Shown here piece after piece: positions 19,415 to 24,554 of a DNA stretch of 24,554 nt. Each line of letters starts with the position of its first letter. Position 1 is the first letter of the stretch. The stretch covers positions 1-24,554 of IMG/VR virus record IMGVR_UViG_3300025874_000090; one strand, written 5' to 3'. The DNA comes from a virus. The position numbers and the translations under genes are program-made. The notes beneath the pieces are model-generated. The model made no database searches. It was not told the DNA's origin and worked only from the letters and a program-made list of their open reading frames with translations.

Positions 19415-19849
19415 TTAAACCATCCTCAATATATTTACGCTGTACTTAATACCATTCTTGATGCAACCATCATCGACCATATCAATTACTTTAAACCCAA
19501 AACTATAAGCAAAATCTAGAACGTTTTGATAGTTGCTAGGTATTTCTGCATATAATGGTTGAGTTCCACGGAATAAAAGGGATTGTTCACCAAATTTTTG
19601 AGCGTGTTTTTGTCTGTGTTCTGGCAATACTTGCACATGGCATATATTGCCGTCCTTATAGCAATGATACACCATTAGGGCGATAATCTCACCCCTAAGA
19701 TACCCGCCTACATATTGATATCCATCAAAGGGGATTATGAAGTCTTCAGCAAGTGGTGAAAGATCATCTGATATCACATCATAAATATCTGGGTGACATA
19801 AGATTGCTCTAATATCATCCTCGTTGACCGTCTCTTTTACGACTAAGAT
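19415..19849 (-). CDS. GNAT/DUF2824-like protein at the P22 gp14 position, start uncertain
   Basis: About 144 residues. Its core (FDGYQYVGGYLRGEIIALMV, then HVQVLPEHRQKHAQKFG, then IPSNYQNVLDFAYSFGFKV) is the GNAT acetyltransferase-like pattern found in phage virion-region proteins; VLPEHR.KHA fits the acetyl-CoA loop. A GTG at 19777 would lose a conserved-looking N-terminal stretch (VVKETVNEDDIRAILCHPDI) that reads in frame up to 19849 without ATG, GTG or TTG. An ATC at 19847-19849 with AGG 9 bases before, or a frameshift from the upstream gene, may be used. Role in morphogenesis inferred from order. Confidence 0.6.
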   Translation of the reverse strand: MLVVKETVNEDDIRAILCHPDIYDVISDDLSPLAEDFIIPFDGYQYVGGYLRGEIIALMVYHCYKDGNICHVQVLPEHRQKHAQKFGEQSLLFRGTQPLYAEIPSNYQNVLDFAYSFGFKVIDMVDDGCIKNGIKYSVNILRMV

Positions 19850-20172
19850 AGCGGTTGACCTGAAATAGTGAAATAGATGCTATCTAAGGCTGAACACTCA
19901 ACTTGTAGCGTGGCCGCTGTAGGTACGACTTGATTAACTAAGCCAATACCTAAATCATTCTCGCCCCAAACGACTATTTTATCTTTTATAATAGCTTGCG
20001 TGGGGTTTGTGCCATCGTTAATGTAAACGCTATAAGAAGCATTAACGCCGCTGTTATTGCTGGCTGTAAACGAGTTTATGCGCGTTCCCGAACCTGTCAG
20101 AGCTGCTGTGTATGCTGTTTCTATCGTATCAACTAAAGAGTTAGTGAAGTTATTAGCAAGCTTTGCCATCAT
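19843..20172 (-). CDS. Small beta-rich virion protein
   Basis: A 109-residue protein from ATG 20172, overlapping the upstream stop; a second ATG three bases on has better spacing from GAGGAG. After a helical start (KLANNFTNSLVDTIETAYTA), residues 30-109 are all strand-like (INSFTASNNSGVNASYSVYI, then AATLQVECSALDSIYFTISG), a jelly-roll or Ig-like layout. Its position between the fibre/needle and gp14-type genes suggests a tail accessory or decoration protein. Confidence 0.6.
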   Translation of the reverse strand: MMAKLANNFTNSLVDTIETAYTAALTGSGTRINSFTASNNSGVNASYSVYINDGTNPTQAIIKDKIVVWGENDLGIGLVNQVVPTAATLQVECSALDSIYFTISGQPLS

Positions 20173-21560
20173 CTCTCCTCAACTTCTAAGTATGCGTCAA
20201 CCTCTGCCGTAATGTTATTCGTTGCATTAACATTAGCGACTTGAAGCTTGATATAGTCATCTTCATTCAACACCACGTTAGCTCGTAGAGTAAAGGCTGC
20301 TACGTCCCTGCCTCCCTGTGAATTATTAATGACTCTGCGTATACTTTTAGAGTCCTCAAAACTTGCTGTAGCGTCGCGGTATATGACCAGCTTCAAATCA
20401 ACTTCGTCATTTGCTGTACTATCTAGCACCATATCCGCAAAAACTGTAAACTCTCTTGGGGTTATTCCAAGATGCTTTAGTTGACCCCCTGCTGGCGAGT
20501 TGAAATGCACTAGGTTCTGAGTGACCCATGACCCTGCATTTAAGTCAACGAATGTACCCGCCGTGGTTATAGTGGTAACTGCCTCTGTTGCCACATCAGT
20601 CTCACCACCGACGAAAGTATTAGGTAGTCCAACATTGCCCTTGAATGAACTTACTAAGTTAGCGGCTGTTATATTCGGCGTGTAATTTGCATCATCAGGT
20701 TCAAATGCGCCGTTGCGTGTTATTATCATACCGTGCAACTGTAAGGATGACGAGTTGATAAAGTTGCCGGGCACGAAATCTGTGAAGGACATGAGAGTGT
20801 TTAAGTCTACGTTCATATCTGTTAAGAAGCGGTTTGTCATAGTGAAGCCAGCCCCTGCTTTAAAGAGAGTCCCCGTTCCTCCTGGTGCAAGACCTCTAGT
20901 TATAGAAGTCGTACATCTGTAACCACCCGCCCAAACCCCGGCTAATGTCAAAGTTGGGGTGATGCCGAACCTGCCGGTGTTCTCTTCTAAACCCTGCCTA
21001 TAGTTATTTACTATGCCTATTTCGTTACAGTTGTTAAAGTTAACGCGAGACCATTCAAAAGACTCGTTGCCAGTAGCCCCGACTAAATTAAATACCCTAG
21101 AGTTTGCCCCTATTGTATCAAAAGCAAGGTCTACCCCCGATATTGAGCCTGACCCGCCAACGGGAGAGGTAAACATTTCGTAATTATTCTCTGATGACAC
21201 AAGTTGTGAACGAGCGGCATCAATACCACGTAATGAAATACCCCCTACTGGAACCTCTGCGGATACCGTACCCATGTCTATAATGCCGTCGATCAAATAT
21301 ACCTTAGTGCTGTCTATCACTCCACCAAGCGTGGTCGCTATGTTTGACTGCCTAACTATAATTCTATTATCAATCTTATTGGCCGCTATGTCAGCAGCGT
21401 TAGTGGCTATATCAGTGATGTTAGTAGCTATGTCAGCAGCGTTAGCCGCTGTAGTGGCGTATGTTTCTGTTGTGTTGGCCTCAATCTTAGTGAAGGCATC
21501 GAAAAGGTTGTCGCCGTTTTTGGCGTTCACGGCTCCAATGATTATGTTTTGTTGTGCCAT
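20169..21560 (-). CDS. Trimeric needle/fibre-like tail protein
   Basis: A 463-residue protein. Residues about 22-62 are a trimeric coiled-coil type repeat (AANAADIATNITDIATNAAD). A beta-helix-like part follows (about 70-300, short N/G rungs such as ISGVDLAFDTI), and the last 130 residues form strands (FTVFADMVLDSTANDEVDLK, 'KSIRRVINNS', DDYIKLQVANVNATNNITAE) like a TNF/C1q-type knob. It takes the P22 gp26 tail-needle position after the gp10-like gene, but is longer and spike-like, so it may be a fibre rather than a needle. Confidence 0.65.
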   Translation of the reverse strand: MAQQNIIIGAVNAKNGDNLFDAFTKIEANTTETYATTAANAADIATNITDIATNAADIAANKIDNRIIVRQSNIATTLGGVIDSTKVYLIDGIIDMGTVSAEVPVGGISLRGIDAARSQLVSSENNYEMFTSPVGGSGSISGVDLAFDTIGANSRVFNLVGATGNESFEWSRVNFNNCNEIGIVNNYRQGLEENTGRFGITPTLTLAGVWAGGYRCTTSITRGLAPGGTGTLFKAGAGFTMTNRFLTDMNVDLNTLMSFTDFVPGNFINSSSLQLHGMIITRNGAFEPDDANYTPNITAANLVSSFKGNVGLPNTFVGGETDVATEAVTTITTAGTFVDLNAGSWVTQNLVHFNSPAGGQLKHLGITPREFTVFADMVLDSTANDEVDLKLVIYRDATASFEDSKSIRRVINNSQGGRDVAAFTLRANVVLNEDDYIKLQVANVNATNNITAEVDAYLEVEER

Positions 21561-21853
21561 TATGCAATCACCTTGTCTGTTGTTATCTTAGTAGTGTCTG
21601 TGGTGAATCCTGTTGTATCCACGGTAAACTCTGGCAATCCAGCTATTGCCCTTGTGTTCTGCTGCAAAAATGAGTTTAGGAAGTTAAACCCTTCCGATTC
21701 ATTGTTATTGATTAAGTCATTAGACCCGCCGGTTCTTTGCCACAGCTGGAAGAGTATTGTCCTTTGCTGATCGAAGAAAGCAACCGCTTCCCTATCACCA
21801 GCAAACCGCTTAGGTATCATCAATGCTGGTGGTGGATTTACATTAACCGCCAT
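21560..21853 (-). CDS. Small conserved phage structural protein
   Basis: A 97-residue protein. 'PKRFAGDREAVAFFDQQRTI' then LFQLWQRTGGSNDLI is a motif repeated in short proteins beside gp10-like genes of P22-type phages. The C-terminal TVDTTGFTTDTTKITTDKVI has a T/D repeat suited to a short beta or needle-like tip. It overlaps the gp10-like and needle/fibre genes by TAATG. Probably a tail-tube or needle accessory; not proven. Confidence 0.6.
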   Translation of the reverse strand: MAVNVNPPPALMIPKRFAGDREAVAFFDQQRTILFQLWQRTGGSNDLINNNESEGFNFLNSFLQQNTRAIAGLPEFTVDTTGFTTDTTKITTDKVIA

Positions 21854-23271
21854 TAGTTACCCGCCAGCCTTAAATCAATAGTTCCCGAATAGATAGAATA
21901 ATTAACCGGGTCGCTTGTGCTTATTCTAAATATTCTATCGTAAAACACGCCAAGATTAAAAAATTCAACCTGTAATGTAAACTCGCCTAATCGACCAACG
22001 CGAGGCCATGAGCCATGCCGCCAAGTTCTGCCGCCATCGTCTGAGTATTCAATCATTATTCGTGGGTTGTCACCTTGCCCATCAATAAGCCCTACGCCTG
22101 TCTCCATTATGAATTTAGACTTAGACATTTGAACACGAGAACCTTTACGGCCTAACAAGTCACCATTAACACTATTAGTAACACGCTCCCGCCTGATTGG
22201 GTCGCCGTTGTTCGTGTAGGTGTTAAGGTCTAATGTGTACACGCTGCCATTATCAACATCAGATATGTACGTTTTACCGTATACGTCTATGAAGCTGTTG
22301 CCCTGGTATCTGTCGCCACTCATACCGCTAGATAATTCAGACCAACCTAGCTGTCCTAAACTCTCGTTTAAAATAAACGTCTTGTTTCCAGTTGGGAAAG
22401 TTAAGCAATAAAAATTCTGCCCGCTAATGGTGAAAGCTGATCCTATCGCGTCGCTAGAATCTGAATAGGTCGCTATCTCATCACTGATAGGGTCAGTGCT
22501 AACGACTTCTTTTGCACCAGTAGCCGAGCGATAAACACGGTTGTCATCCCCTAACCAATACATAGCTTCATCAGTTCTAACTACTGAGTGAATAGCGCCT
22601 AGGCCAACTTGAAAGATACGACCTTGAAGTTTTTCAATGGGTGGATTGCCAACGCCGCTGTTATACCATGCAACTGTTGACCGCTTGCCAAACCTGTAAA
22701 TGATTTCATCAAATACGAAATCCCTAACCATGTCATCTGGATCGGTTTCTTCGCCGATTGTATTTAACCCGCTGGCAGTAGAGCCGTCGCCCACGTTTGA
22801 TACCGTGGTAAATCTTGGCTTAGTGTAAAGGAATTGATTGTTTATAAAGTCAACGCTTTGCGAGCCTGCAATATTCGAGTCGGTAACTATTGTGACCGCA
22901 TTAGTGTCTGTTGAGTACTGATAAACACCTGTAACCGATACAATAAACATATTGATACCGTCATCGGCCATTATGCAACGGTCAACACCCAATATCGTGC
23001 CTCTGCGCGTCGCTACGCCGTTATTTGATATTTCATACAAGCTTGTTCCTTTGACTTGATAAAGTATCTCAGCCATTCGGTGAAAGCCTCGATCAATGCC
23101 AGTGCCAACAGTGTTAGGTAACAGCCCGCCAAATGGCATCAATACAAATGGCTCTTTTGCTTGCTGTGACGCTTGCGGACGCCAGTTAACCGTTCTTTGG
23201 CTAGATAGCGGTCTGCTTCGGCTCTGATATGATGCGCCTGTTATTTGTACAGGTAAGGTTTGAAACTTCAT
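21853..23271 (-). CDS. P22 gp10-like packaged-DNA stabilisation (tail accessory) protein
   Basis: A 472-residue protein, matching P22 gp10 in size. The N-terminus (ITGASYQSRSRPLSSQRTVN with W and P following) and repeated beta-propeller-like blades (MADDGINMFIVSVTGVYQYS; EIIYRFGKRSTVAWYNSGVG; RTDEAMYWLGDDNRVYRSAT; SKFIMETGVGLIDGQGDNPR then ...YSDDGGRTW) fit the gp10 family. It closes the portal channel after packaging and joins the needle. It sits between the adaptor and needle/fibre genes, exactly as in P22. Confidence 0.85.
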   Translation of the reverse strand: MKFQTLPVQITGASYQSRSRPLSSQRTVNWRPQASQQAKEPFVLMPFGGLLPNTVGTGIDRGFHRMAEILYQVKGTSLYEISNNGVATRRGTILGVDRCIMADDGINMFIVSVTGVYQYSTDTNAVTIVTDSNIAGSQSVDFINNQFLYTKPRFTTVSNVGDGSTASGLNTIGEETDPDDMVRDFVFDEIIYRFGKRSTVAWYNSGVGNPPIEKLQGRIFQVGLGAIHSVVRTDEAMYWLGDDNRVYRSATGAKEVVSTDPISDEIATYSDSSDAIGSAFTISGQNFYCLTFPTGNKTFILNESLGQLGWSELSSGMSGDRYQGNSFIDVYGKTYISDVDNGSVYTLDLNTYTNNGDPIRRERVTNSVNGDLLGRKGSRVQMSKSKFIMETGVGLIDGQGDNPRIMIEYSDDGGRTWRHGSWPRVGRLGEFTLQVEFFNLGVFYDRIFRISTSDPVNYSIYSGTIDLRLAGN

Positions 23272-23891
23272 GGGCGTAAACTACTGTTATCAATCTTGAC
23301 CGCCGGCGCATTACCGTAACGGCCTTTCTTGTCTGCCTTATTCGCGCCTTTGATTGAACTCATAAACCGCGCCCTGTAAACCTGCTGCTGATCGAAGTCT
23401 TGAGCGTAAAGCATAGCTTCATATAACGCACCGTTTAGATATACGGCTGGGTTATTGGTGAGTACAGCGTTTGTTTGATTAGCATCGGTTAACGCCGGCT
23501 CTCGTCTGTAATATTGTATCTGCAATGTGTACGAGGTATCAGGCGTGATATCAAACTCAATGGTATCACCAACGATGGTGAAGAAATTCGGCCTGCCTGT
23601 TCCACCGATACTGTTTAAAGCTTCTGGTGTTACATAGACTAATTGGCCGTTATCAATCGTTAGTCTGGTACTTCTTGAAGACTCGAAATCAGCAGGTAGT
23701 GAAATGATTCGGGTTGGCGTGGTTATCTCCGCTGTAACTTCCATAGAGCGTAATTTTAACGGTTCCATGTCATTGTTATACATAGCATCTTCAGCCAGCA
23801 TGACAAAATCAGGGATTAATGATGCCAAGTCTTCACGATGTGACCATTTAATAACGGCTTTACATAACTCATCGAAATTTGTGATCGCCAT
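23268..23891 (-). CDS. Head-tail adaptor protein (P22 gp4 slot, SU10-adaptor-like)
   Basis: A 207-residue protein. A helical start (FDELCKAVIKWSHREDLASL, IPDFV.LAEDAMYN.DMEPL) leads to a strand part (MEVTAEITTPTRIISLPADF; 'DTIEFDITPDTSYTLQIQYYRR') and a C-terminal helix (NGALYEAMLYAQDFDQQQVY). This is the SU10-type adaptor layout, which binds beneath the portal ring. It is followed by a gp10-like gene with ATGA overlap, so it holds the gp4 slot. Confidence 0.75.
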   Translation of the reverse strand: MAITNFDELCKAVIKWSHREDLASLIPDFVMLAEDAMYNNDMEPLKLRSMEVTAEITTPTRIISLPADFESSRSTRLTIDNGQLVYVTPEALNSIGGTGRPNFFTIVGDTIEFDITPDTSYTLQIQYYRREPALTDANQTNAVLTNNPAVYLNGALYEAMLYAQDFDQQQVYRARFMSSIKGANKADKKGRYGNAPAVKIDNSSLRP

Positions 23892-24220
23892 TATATGCGC
23901 CCCGCTTTAGTTCTTAACCGTGAATAATTGTAATCATTCAACTTGGCTATGAAGAATTTCTTGTTGTTTGCAGACATCGGGTTGGTGTCATGCGCTCCAG
24001 ATATTTTAAGTTCATTGCGCCACTGCTCAACAACTACCATCGGGATTCTGGCGACATGATGCATGTCACCTTTCCAACCTGTACCGGCATTGTTTCGGTT
24101 GTCGGCGTTTAAGTCGATAACACTATCAATGTTTTGACTGGTTTTAACATGAACACGTCCGTTTTTAATATCAACGTGTTCAGTTATGCCAGTGAATTTA
24201 TCTGTGTCGAGTAGACGCAT
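23891..24220 (-). CDS. Conserved phage head protein of unknown role
   Basis: A 109-residue protein. The central 'TGWKGDMHHVARIPMVVVEQWR' and the ending 'KLNDYNYSRLRTKAGRI' resemble small proteins found between coat and adaptor genes of podoviruses. Basic, mixed strand and helix. Its ATG is one base from the upstream gene's stop, and its stop overlaps the adaptor's start (TAATG). Probably a head-completion or scaffold-like factor; unproven. Confidence 0.6.
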   Translation of the reverse strand: MRLLDTDKFTGITEHVDIKNGRVHVKTSQNIDSVIDLNADNRNNAGTGWKGDMHHVARIPMVVVEQWRNELKISGAHDTNPMSANNKKFFIAKLNDYNYSRLRTKAGRI

Positions 24221-24406
24221 TTAAACCTCAATAAATTTTGATTTAATCACACCTAATTCGGTCAATCTTTCAAGTTCGTCTGAGTCTTCAACTTGGCATA
24301 CATCACCTTTGTTACATCGAACTTCATTGATATCGAAATACACACGAGTAAATACATCAACACGTTGCTTTTTTGGCTTTGATACTTTTGGCTTAACTGG
24401 GTTCAT
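24221..24406 (-). CDS. Small head-region protein, 61 residues
   Basis: A 61-residue protein starting MNPVKPKVSKPKKQRVDVFT. A lysine-rich tail is followed by a compact strand-rich part (VYFDINEVRCNKGDVCQVED then a LTELGVI helix) like small phage head or connector proteins. It is the first gene after the terminator at 24473-24500. The family is not recognised. Confidence 0.55.
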   Translation of the reverse strand: MNPVKPKVSKPKKQRVDVFTRVYFDINEVRCNKGDVCQVEDSDELERLTELGVIKSKFIEV

Positions 24407-24429
24407 TTTGGGAGTCTCTTAATGATGTT

Positions 24430-24459
24430 TGTATAGTTTAACGTTTTGTGGCAATTCAA
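24430..24459 (-). promoter_or_regulatory. Weak sigma70-like promoter before the head-completion genes
   Basis: Minus strand TTGAAT (24454-24459) and TATACA (24430-24435) are 18 bases apart between a terminator and the 61-residue gene. Each has four of six consensus bases. Confidence 0.3.
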
Positions 24460-24472
24460 TCAAATAACAAAC

Positions 24473-24500
24473 AAAAAGACCGCAATTAAGCGGCCTTTTA
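24473..24500 (-). terminator. Intrinsic terminator after the coat-like gene
   Basis: In minus sense GGCCGC (24490-24495) pairs with GCGGTC (24478-24483), one G-U pair, loop TTAATT, followed by TTTTT. On the plus strand the same stem is followed by TTTT, so it could act in both directions. Confidence 0.65.
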
Positions 24501-24515
24501 TCTGACTATCTAAGT

Positions 24516-24554
24516 CTATGCTACGGTTAACGCGGCGATTATGCCACTTGATTT
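24516..24554 (-). CDS. C-terminal end of an upstream late protein, probably the coat protein
   Basis: The right edge contains the last codons of a minus-strand frame reading KSSGIIAALTVA then TAG. The short G-I-I-A-A-L-T-V-A ending is typical of P22-type and other coat proteins, and P22 order places the coat gene directly upstream of head-completion genes. A terminator follows. With 12 residues only, identity is inferred from order. Confidence 0.45.
   Translation of the reverse strand, partial: KSSGIIAALTVA

Noticed and set aside
1-24554. CRISPR arrays, IS elements, integrase/att sites
   Set aside because: No regularly spaced repeats, transposase or integrase motifs, and no tRNA or long direct repeats suggesting att sites were seen.

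Overview
The window looks like part of a tailed-phage (or prophage) genome with a P22-like, short-tailed (podovirus-type) virion. The composition is AT-rich and genes are packed with ATGA or TAATG start/stop overlaps. Small proteins of NinB, VRR-NUC, DUF3310 and Gp157 type and a GTA-type holin suggest a gammaproteobacterial, possibly marine or aquatic, host. That host assignment is inference. I see no integrase, CI-type repressor, terminase or portal here, so lifestyle cannot be decided from this window.

Layout. (1) Positions 1-6572 are all on the minus strand and read leftward from a control region at 6573-6703. First come small ribbon-helix-helix-like and unknown genes, NinB, an HNH-like nuclease and a run of tiny proteins (several with one or two membrane segments), ending at an intrinsic terminator (4257-4283). 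A second promoter-like site (4202-4230) then precedes a 41-residue RHH-like regulator, the replication pair (a MARARNIKP-type initiator and a helicase-loader-like protein), more small proteins, a second copy of the 41-residue RHH-like protein, an HNH+AP2 endonuclease, and a gene cut by the left edge. (2) Positions 6704-10861 are on the plus strand and read rightward from the same control region: an unknown protein, a single-strand-annealing recombinase, Gp157, SSB, a VRR-NUC nuclease, DUF3310, the first 15 codons of what looks like a destroyed DNA methyltransferase, a free-standing HNH endonuclease followed by a perfect 17-bp stem-loop, then small genes including an XRE-type HTH protein. The block ends in a structured, terminator-bearing stretch (10870-11020). 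(3) Positions 11018-24554 are on the minus strand and are the late genes, in P22-like order when read right to left: the C-terminus of a probable coat protein, head-completion/adaptor genes, a gp10-like DNA stabilisation protein, a needle/fibre-like protein, a GNAT-like gp14-position protein, three ejection proteins (gp7/gp20/gp16 positions), a head-binding adaptor and tailspike, then a lysis group (lipoprotein, transglutaminase-like cysteine peptidase, basic micro-protein, membrane proteins, DUF5675 protein, 3-TM holin).

How the parts work together. The recombination genes on the plus strand (annealing protein, SSB, VRR-NUC) and the NinB/HNH genes on the minus strand probably form one early recombination system split across a divergent promoter region. 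Replication is placed downstream under an additional local promoter that may be autoregulated by the small RHH-like protein. The late block builds capsid closure, tail, ejection apparatus and host lysis. Functions are assigned from motifs read by eye. No database search was run.
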